A stretch of DNA of 35,739 nt from an uncultured Bacteroidales bacterium (GCA_934725535.1 CAKVBV010000020.1:1-35739), one strand, 5' to 3'; shown: positions 8,791-18,411, numbered from the stretch's first letter. Notes: generated by a model not told the origin, from the sequence alone. Made by a program: numbers and translations.

Positions 8791-8824
8791 TTTCCCCATC
8801 CCCTTCAAGAAAAAGGGGGGAGGA
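8791..8824. repeat. C-run/G-run REP-like palindrome
   Basis: CCCCTT (8800-8805) can pair with AAGGGG (8813-8818) around a 7-nt loop, and further C and G runs lie on both sides. The layout resembles the element at 991-1020. It sits just after the stop of the gene at 8845-11307 and could act as a weak terminator or 3'-end stabiliser on the minus strand. Confidence 0.5.
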
Positions 8825-8844
8825 ATATCTACCAAGGTTAACGA

Positions 8845-11307
8845 TTATTCAACAACGTTACCCATTACGGAGTAGCGAATGCCGCCACGGATGATGTAGA
8901 GCTGACCATCTATCATCATCTTCTCTACGCCAGCAGTATGGGCAGCCTGAGCGTCATCAAGTGCCGTAGCAGGCTCTGTGCCAATGGTGAAGGTGTAAAC
9001 GCCGTAACCATTGTTGTTGGTGTACACACAGATTTTAGCGGTATGGTCATCAACAATCTGCACGTAAGGCACAGCAGTACGTACATCGTTGGAGGTGTTG
9101 CCCATACCATCGTAGGGGAACTCCCACATCTGAGTCATATCAGCAAATACACGTTCTTCGTCAGCACACTTGTATAGAACGAAAGTGGAAGAAGGATTGT
9201 TGTCGGTGTTGCCACCTGCCATCACGAGGAAGTACTCACCGCCCAACTCGAACTCAGCCAAACCGTTGTGCCCGGTACGGCGTACCTGTCCGTTGTGGTT
9301 GGTTACCAGCGGTTTCATTCCGCCCTCATCAGTAACATCGAACCAGTCCATATCGTTTCCACCCATATCAAAAAGGATAGGATAATCGTTGAAACCGTCC
9401 ACATAGAACATATCATCACCAATAGGGAAGATTTGCGGTGCATAACTGAAGTTGTGTCCGCCCTTGGTCTTGATGCAAGAGTGGTTGCCGTCCCATTTAC
9501 CATTCTTGATATTCCAATAGTACACATCCTCGGTGCTTGCAGAAGCTGCCATGATGATAGCATCTTTGGTCACATCGCCGTTCACGCCAAAGGCATCGAA
9601 ACGGATAGTGGCATTTTTTTCAAAGTCAACATTGAGGGTGGTGTCGCAGATAAGGAGGTAGCCCTTGCCATGGTCGATGTCGTCCATTACCCAGATTTGG
9701 TATTCGCCCTTGGCACTGGTGATGAGGTTGGCAGCCAGAACGTGTCCTGCGTTGTCCTTCTTGAGGTCGTTGGCGGGACCAAAGACAAAGTCGCGACCTG
9801 CAATTCCACGTGCACGGAACAGATAGTCTGCTGCAGGGATAGCATCGTACATATCACCGTCGGTTATGTTCACTTTCTTGAAGTTGACATAAGTCGGTTG
9901 GTTTGCATCGCGGTTCGGGAAATACAAGAAACCATCATGAAGAACGACAGCACGGCTACCAGAGGCGATGTCGTTGGGTTTGTTGGAATTGAAGTTGTCA
10001 AGGACATTGGAGAACATCCAATCGTTGGAGAGGTAGTAGTTGACCGGTTTGCCATCTTGCTCAGTGCCAGTGGGGATAGCCTCATATACGTGTGCATCGC
10101 GCCCTGCGGGAGCAGAGGGAGTGACGTTCTTGATGAAAGCACGAATACGGAGACCATTGTTCTGCTCAACCACACCAATGACATCCGCTTTGCGGCGGTT
10201 GTAGAATGTAACTTGGTTGATGGGCAGTTTGTAGGAAGCGATGGTGTCGTAGTCATCACGGAAGAAGGGGTCGCCTGCAGCGGTGTAGCCTGCTATACGT
10301 TTACCTTCGAGTTTGATGAGCATACCCACATAGTCGCCCAATGATTTCACTTGGTCCACTGCGATAGGAACGATAGCCGTAGCAGCCTCGTGTGCTATCA
10401 CCTTGGAAACCGTAAGAGTGGGAGCACCATTAACCACACTCTTGGTACCACTGACAAGATATTTGGTGTTCTCTGCCAAGGTAGTGCCTGTAGGGAAGAT
10501 GACGCGCATACCACCTGTAGCGTCTTGGAGGTATGCCTCTACGCCATCGAAATAGGTGGTAGTAGCCTGGGTCTTGGAGGTCTTACCATCCTCAAGGGCG
10601 ATTACCTCAGCGATAGTCGGGATGTACTCTACCCATTTTGCATAGAGTTTACCGGTGGTTTTGGCATCGATTTTAACGACTTTCTCACCAGAGAAATCAG
10701 CAGTAGCATACCAGCCGTCGAAAGTGTATTTGACGCCATCCACCTCTTTGTAAGGTGCTTGGAGGATATACTCGCCTTCTACCTTGGTGGGGTTGGCGAA
10801 ACCGTGCTTCCAAGTAGCCTGGAAGTAGTCAATGCTACCATACGACTCATAGTTGGCCGATACAGGCCATGCGGTACGTTGGGTATTGAGGAAGAATGCC
10901 TGCAGATTATAGCGAAGGAATGCCTCGTTGCCATCTTTGAAAAGGTCAGCCTCTACTTTCTGAAGCGTACATACATACTGCATATAGTCCACAAGCCATT
11001 GGAATTTAGCCTTAACAGCAGCATCTGCAAAGAAAGCACCCGTCATAGTATAGGGAGTGTAGCATGCAGAAGGAATACCTTTAGCCACATCCCCCTTACA
11101 AGAATCAAGGGAAGTCCACGTATAGTTAGCATAATCAGCAGGCACTTTAGCGAAAGTGTTCCACAATGTATTCAAGCCCGAATACATATCCTGCTTGTTC
11201 TGCCAACCATCATCGTTGGTCCAACCGCCGTTGAGTACGTACTCCACATCGGCGAATGACATTGCAGCCACGAGAAGTGCTGCCATCATTGTACAAAGTT
11301 TTTTCAT
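8845..11307 (-). CDS. Exported protein: InlB-like N-terminus, OB-like domain, probable beta-propeller
   Basis: An 820-residue protein with a signal peptide (1-19). Residues about 20-228 repeat the logic of the InlB-type protein at the left edge: a first strand with VLNGG (24-28), a long insert containing QW..., AFF and WP.SANY, and a tail with YTFDGWY (194-200) and GKLYAKW. About 231-397 resembles an OB-fold domain seen in Bacteroidota exported proteins (DGVEAYLQDATGGMRV, then a strand-rich segment). About 400-775 looks like a beta-propeller of the DUF4623 sort, with repeated aromatic and Asp/Gly-rich blades. The end (DGQLYIIRGG...YSVMG) matches the tail of other proteins here. No catalytic motif was recognised. 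Position in the susCD operon suggests glycan binding or surface display. The domain assignments come from reading the sequence only. Confidence 0.75.
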   Translation of the reverse strand: MKKLCTMMAALLVAAMSFADVEYVLNGGWTNDDGWQNKQDMYSGLNTLWNTFAKVPADYANYTWTSLDSCKGDVAKGIPSACYTPYTMTGAFFADAAVKAKFQWLVDYMQYVCTLQKVEADLFKDGNEAFLRYNLQAFFLNTQRTAWPVSANYESYGSIDYFQATWKHGFANPTKVEGEYILQAPYKEVDGVKYTFDGWYATADFSGEKVVKIDAKTTGKLYAKWVEYIPTIAEVIALEDGKTSKTQATTTYFDGVEAYLQDATGGMRVIFPTGTTLAENTKYLVSGTKSVVNGAPTLTVSKVIAHEAATAIVPIAVDQVKSLGDYVGMLIKLEGKRIAGYTAAGDPFFRDDYDTIASYKLPINQVTFYNRRKADVIGVVEQNNGLRIRAFIKNVTPSAPAGRDAHVYEAIPTGTEQDGKPVNYYLSNDWMFSNVLDNFNSNKPNDIASGSRAVVLHDGFLYFPNRDANQPTYVNFKKVNITDGDMYDAIPAADYLFRARGIAGRDFVFGPANDLKKDNAGHVLAANLITSAKGEYQIWVMDDIDHGKGYLLICDTTLNVDFEKNATIRFDAFGVNGDVTKDAIIMAASASTEDVYYWNIKNGKWDGNHSCIKTKGGHNFSYAPQIFPIGDDMFYVDGFNDYPILFDMGGNDMDWFDVTDEGGMKPLVTNHNGQVRRTGHNGLAEFELGGEYFLVMAGGNTDNNPSSTFVLYKCADEERVFADMTQMWEFPYDGMGNTSNDVRTAVPYVQIVDDHTAKICVYTNNNGYGVYTFTIGTEPATALDDAQAAHTAGVEKMMIDGQLYIIRGGIRYSVMGNVVE

Positions 11308-11341
11308 AACACTTTTATTTTTTAGGGTTAATACAATAAGT

Positions 11342-13915
11342 TTATTTCAGTATATATATCAGTTTACCATTTTGTATAAGGAGTTGTCCCGCCTGTATCT
11401 CGCCCACAGCCCGTCCGAGCAGGTCGTAGCAAGGAGCATTCGTGTCGTTGGCAGGAACATCGTCCACCGCAGTAGAAAGCGAATAGGTGAAAGAGACGAC
11501 TTCGCCCGGGTCGGTGTAGGATTCGTCCTCACGCTGTGTGGAGACTCGAAGATACCACGTGCCTTCTTTCAAACCACCTATATTGCAGCCAAGTACACCT
11601 CTGTCGAGAGCCACTATCGTTTTCCTATTCTCGCCGCGTATGGGGAACTTAGGAGAGGGGGCGTACTCAAGACGGAAGCCATTGTTCGGTGTATCCTGCC
11701 AAGATACCCATACCGAATCGCCGTGCATAACCGATGAAGCAACAGGTGTGAGGATGGCAGGTGAGACCATAGTAACATTGACGGTGGTGAACCTATTGAT
11801 AGTAGAGGGGACAGAGAACAAGGGTGTCGCAGCAGTGATACGCACGTAATAGTCTTTGCCGTACTTGAGTATGTTGGCAGGTACGGTCCATAGGGTGTCG
11901 GTCGTGGTATGCGTATAGACTATCTCGCGCTCGTAGAAGGATAGTGCCGTGGCTATTTCCAAATAGTACTCCGCCCCAGATAGCACATTGTCCCAACGGA
12001 TAACAGGTTCGACAGAGATTGCCGTGTCCATATTGTTCGGATAGGTGCATGTGAACATACGTCCACGGAAAGAGCGAGTGTCCGAGTAGAGATTTTCGCG
12101 GTTAGGAGCCAAAGCACGTACTCGCCAAAAGGCTGTGGAAGAGCCGTCGAGGTGCTGCAATGGCAGGGTGAAATACTCGTTGGTGTCGGTAGGTACAGTA
12201 GCGATGATGTCGGTGAAGGCGGCATCGCGTGCTATCTCGACCTGATAGCCCATAGCATCGGGAATAACCTGCCAGCGGAGGTGGTTGGGCAACAAGATAC
12301 TGTCACCATCAGCAGGATAAACCAACTGCGGAGCGACAGGAGCCTGCAGGTCTTCGCCGAGGAAACGGGGTGCATATTCATTGCCATAGCGGTCGATGAC
12401 CGTGACACACACCGCATAGTCGGACTTGATGCTATCGTCAAGCGTGAAAGAATTGTCATAGGTCATACCTTGGTAATAGAGCGAGGTGGTGAGGGCTTGG
12501 TGGTCATAACGCTTGCCTTGCGGCATAGCATAGATGCCAAAACGCTGCCCCTCTGCGGCATACTGCCAAGAGAGCGACTGTCCGTTGCGGGCAAGGTCGG
12601 TGACCATACCTTGCGTCTCCGAAGGTTGGAACCACGTAAGATTGGGTACAATGGCTTTGCGGGTATAGGCATCGCGTGTGAGCAGCCTGCAGAAGCCGGA
12701 CTTGGCAATTTGCTTGGTGGACCAGAATACACTACCCGGGGCGTTGTCCTTGGCAGACTCGTGGTCAATGAGGACTTGGTTGACTATCTCGTCGGCGTAG
12801 AAGGACGTAGCAGCAGGTGCAGCCGCAATGCGTTCACGCTCTGTAAGCCCCGCTATTCTATCCCCCCTTGTGGCAGACAAGTCTGTCAGAGACTGGCTGA
12901 TATAGCAATGGCGGCCAAACTGATTGGCTACGATGTACCACCACGGTGCGATGAGCGAGTAGTCGTTGGAGGAGCCTATAGTCCAATACACTTGCGGTGT
13001 GATATAGTCCACGCTATGCTCCACATACCACTGAATGGGTTCGGCATAGATTTGATTGTACTGCCAATCGCTGCCTGCGGGGCAAGGTGAGATACCATAC
13101 TTGTCTGCCACCGCCTTGTTGGAAGCCGCCACACCGGCAGGACCAATGCCAAAACGGCACCAGGGTTTGCGCGCCTTGATAGCCGCATTGACCTCAGCCA
13201 CCATGAGGTTGACTTGTGCACGACGCCAGTCGGCACGAGAGAGGGAGTCGGGGTTGTAGAGAGCATAGAGACGGTCGTCGTACTCGTCTTTCATACCTGC
13301 CTGATAGAAATAGTCATCAAAGACAATGCCGTCCACATCGTAGTTGTCGATGATGTCGCACACCACATCCACAATGCGCTTGCGTACAGCGGGTTCACCA
13401 GGGTTAAGAATGGTGATAGTACCATCATCGGTCGTGCAGTCGATAAGCCAGCATGGGTTGACTACAGAGTAGTCGGTAGGCAATTTACCATAGGTCTCTT
13501 TGGAGGTGGCATAGCGGTAAGGGTTGAGCCACGCATGTACCTCAATACCCCGCGCGTGCGCCTGTTCTATCATATAGGCAAGAGGGTCGTAGGTTGGTGC
13601 AAGCCCGCGCGTGCCCGTGAGGTATTGCGACCATGGCTCGTACTTAGAGTTGTACATAGCATCGCACATACCGCGCACCTGAAAGAAACAGGCATTGATA
13701 TTGCACGCCTCGTAGTTGTCCAATATATTGCGCAATTCGAGCTGCTGGCTCTTGGTGTCTTCATCGGAATTACCACGATGGTTAGGCCAGTCGATTGCCC
13801 ATACGGTACTAAGCCAAGCACCACGAAAATCGCGCTTGGGCGAAGGCACAGCCGCCATAGCAGAGAATACTGTCATGGCAACTATACAGGATAATATGAT
13901 TCTTCTTGCTTTCAA
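11342..13915 (-). CDS. GHL10 (DUF187/DigH-like) glycan hydrolase with Fn3-like domains
   Basis: An 857-residue exported protein. Residues 1-22 form a signal peptide and about 27-405 the glycosyl-hydrolase-like 10 domain (PF02638): FRGAWLSTVW, NACFFQVRG, EVHAWLNPYR, GIVFDDYFY (FDDYFY at 199-204) and ITPQVYW (305-311). E. coli DigH (YddW), a member of this family, cuts glycan strands of peptidoglycan that amidases have stripped of peptides, which suits the amidase encoded in the same block. Three or four Fn3-like domains follow (about 425-815), then a YDLLGR...nGK tail. The start appears to be TTG (13915): no ATG precedes the signal peptide, and the next in-frame ATG (residue 14) would cut it in half. 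It lies 15 bp after the preceding lipoprotein gene. Substrate is inferred from family and context. Confidence 0.84.
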   Translation of the reverse strand: MKARRIILSCIVAMTVFSAMAAVPSPKRDFRGAWLSTVWAIDWPNHRGNSDEDTKSQQLELRNILDNYEACNINACFFQVRGMCDAMYNSKYEPWSQYLTGTRGLAPTYDPLAYMIEQAHARGIEVHAWLNPYRYATSKETYGKLPTDYSVVNPCWLIDCTTDDGTITILNPGEPAVRKRIVDVVCDIIDNYDVDGIVFDDYFYQAGMKDEYDDRLYALYNPDSLSRADWRRAQVNLMVAEVNAAIKARKPWCRFGIGPAGVAASNKAVADKYGISPCPAGSDWQYNQIYAEPIQWYVEHSVDYITPQVYWTIGSSNDYSLIAPWWYIVANQFGRHCYISQSLTDLSATRGDRIAGLTERERIAAAPAATSFYADEIVNQVLIDHESAKDNAPGSVFWSTKQIAKSGFCRLLTRDAYTRKAIVPNLTWFQPSETQGMVTDLARNGQSLSWQYAAEGQRFGIYAMPQGKRYDHQALTTSLYYQGMTYDNSFTLDDSIKSDYAVCVTVIDRYGNEYAPRFLGEDLQAPVAPQLVYPADGDSILLPNHLRWQVIPDAMGYQVEIARDAAFTDIIATVPTDTNEYFTLPLQHLDGSSTAFWRVRALAPNRENLYSDTRSFRGRMFTCTYPNNMDTAISVEPVIRWDNVLSGAEYYLEIATALSFYEREIVYTHTTTDTLWTVPANILKYGKDYYVRITAATPLFSVPSTINRFTTVNVTMVSPAILTPVASSVMHGDSVWVSWQDTPNNGFRLEYAPSPKFPIRGENRKTIVALDRGVLGCNIGGLKEGTWYLRVSTQREDESYTDPGEVVSFTYSLSTAVDDVPANDTNAPCYDLLGRAVGEIQAGQLLIQNGKLIYILK

Positions 13916-13930
13916 AATGCAAACTATTGA

Positions 13931-15634
13931 TTAGAATAACTGTGTCGGTGTTTGCTTGATAGAAACACCATATATCTCCAAGCCCTTGGTATCCTCGACA
14001 ATGCTCAGTTTCTGTGTAGTCGCATTGTAGCGATACAGACCTGTAGGAAGCGCATCTGTGCGGCTCTTGTCAGGGCGGTAGCCAAAATACACATCACCTG
14101 TTGCTTCGTCAATAGCCATTTGGCATATACCTATATACTCACCGGAGGAGCCTTCGTTTTTACCCTGTTCTGCTACGGGGTCGATGGTTACATCAGCATC
14201 CATCATATAGGTCTTCAAATCACTGGCAGACCCCACGGTCTCCAATTTGTTGATGTCAGCAAAAGGTATCTTGTACACGCCCGCTCCCGTGCCGTAGATA
14301 GAGAAATAGAATATCCCGTTTTTCTTATCGTACGCAAAGGCTTTGGGGTAGAATGCATCTTTGAGTATTACCCCTGCCGTGGGAGCCGTAGCATCGCTAT
14401 AGGAGTTGGCATCTTTGAGGATATCACTATCCACGAAGCGGAAGATTCCCTGTCCATTGTAGGTCTTAGACCAGTACCAGGTGCCTTCAACTTTGCCGAT
14501 ACAGCCCGTGATAGCACCATACGAAAGACCGCGGCTGTAATACCCTAACTGTGCATTCTGCACATAGTATGGGTATTCTTCCTTGCTCCATGTGGCATTG
14601 CGCGTAGTGATAGGAATGCGGAAGAAGCCTGTATTACGGTCGGAATAGTACAGATAGTTATTCTCGAGATAGCCGAAGAACGGGTCTTGGAAAGCAGGTC
14701 CTCCCACATTGCTAATCATCACGCCCAACGAAGAAGCATCAGCCGCCATCACTGAAATTTTGCCATCTCCCAGCACACCATTCTCATCATTGACATAGAT
14801 AAACTGCTTGCCTGCGTCCAAGATATAGAGCGAATTAGTATTCACATCATCAAAGAGTATGTTGAGCGGGTGTTGCCCCGAAGAAATACCCATATCATAG
14901 GGCTGCGCAGTCGCTACATCTGTGAGTTTGCGTGCCATAATGTTGCCATCCTTCACAGCATAATACAACGTTGGGGCAGCCTCTTTGAGCGCAACCTGCA
15001 CATTACGCGATACAGCATCCAATGCTTGGCGATTGCCCACAGAATCAATAAAAGTAACCTCTAACCTGATACGCTGCGAGCCTGAATGCAGGAACTTGAA
15101 CTGACCCAATGCCTTATCATCGCCTATAAACTCACTGATTGTTTCTCCTTCTTCGTCTTCGACTCCGGGCAGTGTCCATTTGTATTCAGCATCAAATCCT
15201 TTCGGGTTGGGCAGTTCGACATCAAAAGCGACAAAGGAAGAGTCCACCACGCATATAGAGTCTGCCTGTACTAAACGCATAATAGGTCGTATAGCGGCTA
15301 TCTGGATGGGATTGATTTTCTTACCGCCGTTTGCCGTAGCCGTTACATAGAAATTACCTGCCACAGGGAACTCACATACAATGGTATCGCCCGTAAAAGT
15401 ACGCCCGTCGCTGATTGTCCAATTGCACTCTGTGCCAAGAGATACTGTAGGATAAAAACGCACCGTGCAACCAGCATAGAAGTCCAACTTGTACGTAGAA
15501 TCAGCGACCTCATAAGCGAAGTCAATAACCGGTTGCGGGAGTGTTTCTTCCTTAATCATGTGGTCTTTACAGCCAAGCATCATCAGGCTCAATGATGCTG
15601 TAGCAACAGCCATAAATATCTTGTATCGTTTCAT
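13931..15634 (-). CDS. Surface lipoprotein with PKD-like domains and probable beta-propeller
   Basis: A 567-residue lipoprotein: signal peptide with a lipobox ending in C22 (LMMLGC), followed by charged residues (KDHMIKEE). About 35-115 and 125-215 look like PKD/Ig-type domains (NWTISDGRTFTGDTI; KWTLPGVEDEEGE). About 220-560 has repeated blade-like segments (NSLYILDAGKQFIYV, NGIFYFSIYG, GDVYFGYRPDKS), consistent with a beta-propeller. It occupies the SusE/SusF position behind susCD, so it probably sits on the outer membrane and helps to bind the imported glycan. It is not homologous in any obvious way to classical SusE or SusF. The gene begins 8 bp after the preceding lipoprotein gene. Confidence 0.75.
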   Translation of the reverse strand: MKRYKIFMAVATASLSLMMLGCKDHMIKEETLPQPVIDFAYEVADSTYKLDFYAGCTVRFYPTVSLGTECNWTISDGRTFTGDTIVCEFPVAGNFYVTATANGGKKINPIQIAAIRPIMRLVQADSICVVDSSFVAFDVELPNPKGFDAEYKWTLPGVEDEEGETISEFIGDDKALGQFKFLHSGSQRIRLEVTFIDSVGNRQALDAVSRNVQVALKEAAPTLYYAVKDGNIMARKLTDVATAQPYDMGISSGQHPLNILFDDVNTNSLYILDAGKQFIYVNDENGVLGDGKISVMAADASSLGVMISNVGGPAFQDPFFGYLENNYLYYSDRNTGFFRIPITTRNATWSKEEYPYYVQNAQLGYYSRGLSYGAITGCIGKVEGTWYWSKTYNGQGIFRFVDSDILKDANSYSDATAPTAGVILKDAFYPKAFAYDKKNGIFYFSIYGTGAGVYKIPFADINKLETVGSASDLKTYMMDADVTIDPVAEQGKNEGSSGEYIGICQMAIDEATGDVYFGYRPDKSRTDALPTGLYRYNATTQKLSIVEDTKGLEIYGVSIKQTPTQLF

Positions 15635-15642
15635 ATCCGAAA

Positions 15643-16515
15643 TTAGTTAAGAGTTATTTCTTTTTCCAAAGCCGTGCCATAGGTACCTTCGTCGTCATAG
15701 CAACGCAGTGTAGCCTTGAGCGTATATTGTTTCTTATAAGATATACTGCTTTCGGCTTTTGTGCCATCCCATATTAGGTCTTTGAACGTACAAGACTGAT
15801 AGAAAGAGTCCACAGCAGCAGGAACAACGTGGTTCTTGAAATGACGCTCGTACTTCTGCGTATTCTCATTGAAAGTAGAGTCGGCATACAGATTAGAGAA
15901 ATCCTTGTTGTTCGTCGTATTAGTATATAATTTCTCGTAGTCCGCATAGGCTTTGTCAGGGTCTGCTTTCAAGAGGACTTCGAGACTATCCTTAAAGGAC
16001 TGCATAAAATTCTCTCCAAAATACTTGCTGACCGATATAGAGTCCCAATCAGAACTGCTGAATTGTATCTTACTCTTAGTAGGCGATGTAGAGAATTTAG
16101 CAGCAAACGTATAGGCACGGATAGAATCCAGCCAATACTCCTCGTGGTGTGCATACTTGTTTTGAGAGAAGTTCTCCGGTGAACGTTCTACAGTCTGTGA
16201 AGACACGACAGAGTATGTGATACTGGTTGCCCACGGAGCAGACACTTGTTTCTCCTCTGTCTCCACAGTATTGTACCACACCTCGAGATGCGAGATAGGG
16301 CGTTCACCCGTAGTATAGTATTGTGCAGTAAATGCCACACTATCTCCCGCATTGACCGTGAGACTCGGTACTTCCCAGAACACTTGCGGGGCCATTTTGC
16401 CAATAAACACTTGGTCGTCCAATGAATCGTGTTTGTCGCACGCAGTCATCACGCCCGTTGTTATCAACAGTATTGCTATATACTTACTTGCTTTCATATT
16501 CATAGATATTGCCAT
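15643..16515 (-). CDS. Lipoprotein of unknown function (SusE-position)
   Basis: A 290-residue lipoprotein with lipobox TAC (C26 counted from the first ATG). In-frame ATGs at 16515, 16503 and 16497 could all start the gene. The first lies 12 bp after the susD stop and the last gives the most compact signal peptide, so the start is uncertain. Residues about 40-130 look like an Ig-type beta domain (PSLTVNAGDSVAFTAQYY). About 150-240 is helix-rich and acidic, and the end is again strand-rich (YTLKATLRCYDDEGTYGTALEKEI). I do not recognise the family. The position directly after susD suggests an accessory glycan-binding lipoprotein. Confidence 0.75.
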   Translation of the reverse strand: MAISMNMKASKYIAILLITTGVMTACDKHDSLDDQVFIGKMAPQVFWEVPSLTVNAGDSVAFTAQYYTTGERPISHLEVWYNTVETEEKQVSAPWATSITYSVVSSQTVERSPENFSQNKYAHHEEYWLDSIRAYTFAAKFSTSPTKSKIQFSSSDWDSISVSKYFGENFMQSFKDSLEVLLKADPDKAYADYEKLYTNTTNNKDFSNLYADSTFNENTQKYERHFKNHVVPAAVDSFYQSCTFKDLIWDGTKAESSISYKKQYTLKATLRCYDDEGTYGTALEKEITLN

Positions 16516-16527
16516 ACTTATTTTTTA

Positions 16528-18375
16528 TTACATCCATGTACCTTCACCCTTGCTTGTGATAGCACCATTGGAGTTGATATCCCGTTGCCAAACCATACGT
16601 TTGCGCATCCAATCGGGGTTCTTGTATGCTCCGATACGCTCCAACTCGGCTTTGTTGTACTTCTCTTCGGTTTCGGGATCGGCTGATATGCGATTGACCC
16701 ATGCATTTGCCGTGAGTTGGAACTGGGTTCCCATATCCTTGCTTGTCATCCACTGTGCTTCGTAGATGTTGTACGGTCGTGCAAGGTCAAACGTAAGTCC
16801 TTTATTAAAGTACGATTCGTCCATTACACCTGTGGCATTAGGGTCATACACATTGTCCACACGATATACATATTCATTGTTATATTGGATACCATTGGTA
16901 GGGCTGCTGTAGTTATAGCGACGCACATCGCACCATTGCTCCGGTTGCAAATATAACGCGACATACTTCTGCTGCATGATATGCGCAATTGTAGTTTGCC
17001 CAGCCGGCAGACGGTACTTGTAGAATAATTCTTTAAGTTTTGCTTCATTGACGTTTCCTAAGTTCCCATCCACAGCATATCTCTTGAAACTATATTCTAT
17101 CGCCTCTTGTGCCTTGTTGCGGGCATCTTGTGTATTCCCTCTCCAATACAAAGCCTCTGCTTGAATAAAGAGCAGTTCTTCCTCTGTAATGAACGCGATA
17201 TAGCCATCGTCGCGTGTATAGGGGTTGGATTTCTTCTGACTCATAGCGGTATCCGTATTACAATAGAGGTCAGGATAGAAAGACACTTTCATAGAGATAT
17301 CCATACCGATATTGTTGCGCAGGCAACGCAGGGCAGATGTCCCATTCTTTCCATCTCCATCCCGACGCGGTTGCATCATACGTGTAGCACGAGGGTCTAA
17401 AGCGTATAAGAAAGAGCCACTTGAACCATTGGTAAAGGAGGTATCTGCAGCAGATGACACCATCGAATATATCCCCAATATGGAACAGAAGAACTCGGAA
17501 GGTATTGCCTGATCGAGGTCATTGGCACGTGCCTGCGCCCAACCGAGGTTCATCTTCGGTTTGCTAGGTCCCCACTGGCAGTTCTGCTCGGCACTACCGC
17601 CACTGAACTTATAGAGAGGTTCTGTCCAATCAGGGTCAGTCAATACATCATCCACAGCCTTGATAATTTTGTCACAGGTGGCATGTGTATTGTTCCAGTT
17701 AGGTAATTGTCGTATCAGTAAGCGGCAATAGAGAGCCTTGGTGAAAGCACGCCATTTCCCCATATCGCCTGCAAACATACGGTCACGCTGCTCGTTCATC
17801 TGCGTATTGGTAGGGCAGTCTGTCCATTCAGGGTCATTGTATAACTTAAGCAAGTCTTGGAACTCCTGCTCCATATAGGTATATATATCCTCCTGCGAGT
17901 CATAGGGAGGAGTGTTAGATTTATACGCCTCGGAGCGGGGCATCTCACCAAAGAGGTCGGTGGTAAGCATCAGCGAGTTGAGCAGAAGGGTACGTGTCAC
18001 CAAGATATAGTTACGCGCTCCTTTTTTCTCGGCATCAGCAATGAGGTATTGAGCATTGACACCCACATCGTAGTAGTGGCGGCGCCACTGCGGGTGACGG
18101 TTCATCTCCATAAATCCGCCCCAACCGTTCTTATAAGGCAGTGATGAAGTCTGTGCCTTGCCGCCAGTGGTAAGGCATTGGCTCATATACGTACCATACT
18201 CTGCAAAATCATACACACCCTGACACGCATAGAAGAGCAATGAAGGCATCACTTCTTCGCACGTTACAGTAACAGGCGCGTCTTTGGAAGTATTGATATC
18301 CATCCAGTCCTCGCACCCTGTGAGAGAAGTAGTCAATACTACTGCACTCAACAATGTATATAGAACTCGTTTCAT
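16528..18375 (-). CDS. susD: SusD/RagB-like substrate-binding lipoprotein (SusD-like_2)
   Basis: Surface lipoprotein that caps the SusC channel and captures substrate. I place the start at ATG 18375, giving 615 residues: an AAGGA ribosome-site-like sequence lies just upstream, and translation begins directly at the signal peptide MKRVLYTLL with lipobox TGC (C21). A longer frame from 18405 would add ten polar residues in front. SusD-family features include the N-terminal GCEDWMDIN, helix-rich TPR-like segments (RNYILVTRTLLLNSLMLTTDLFGEMPRSEAY), a QEDIYTYMEQEFQDL helix, and the late EELLFIQAEALYWRGN and EQWCDVRRYNY regions. It lies 36 bp after susC, the usual order. The substrate cannot be read from the sequence. 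Context suggests amino-sugar glycans. Confidence 0.92.
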   Translation of the reverse strand: MKRVLYTLLSAVVLTTSLTGCEDWMDINTSKDAPVTVTCEEVMPSLLFYACQGVYDFAEYGTYMSQCLTTGGKAQTSSLPYKNGWGGFMEMNRHPQWRRHYYDVGVNAQYLIADAEKKGARNYILVTRTLLLNSLMLTTDLFGEMPRSEAYKSNTPPYDSQEDIYTYMEQEFQDLLKLYNDPEWTDCPTNTQMNEQRDRMFAGDMGKWRAFTKALYCRLLIRQLPNWNNTHATCDKIIKAVDDVLTDPDWTEPLYKFSGGSAEQNCQWGPSKPKMNLGWAQARANDLDQAIPSEFFCSILGIYSMVSSAADTSFTNGSSGSFLYALDPRATRMMQPRRDGDGKNGTSALRCLRNNIGMDISMKVSFYPDLYCNTDTAMSQKKSNPYTRDDGYIAFITEEELLFIQAEALYWRGNTQDARNKAQEAIEYSFKRYAVDGNLGNVNEAKLKELFYKYRLPAGQTTIAHIMQQKYVALYLQPEQWCDVRRYNYSSPTNGIQYNNEYVYRVDNVYDPNATGVMDESYFNKGLTFDLARPYNIYEAQWMTSKDMGTQFQLTANAWVNRISADPETEEKYNKAELERIGAYKNPDWMRKRMVWQRDINSNGAITSKGEGTWM

Positions 18376-18411
18376 ATTATTGTTCCTTATCAAATGAATT
18401 GTCATAGTTGT

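Noticed and set aside
9268..10344. 358-codon plus-strand frame opposite the InlB/OB/propeller gene
   Set aside because: Fully inside a convincing minus-strand gene with signal peptide and conserved tail; composition is shadow-like.
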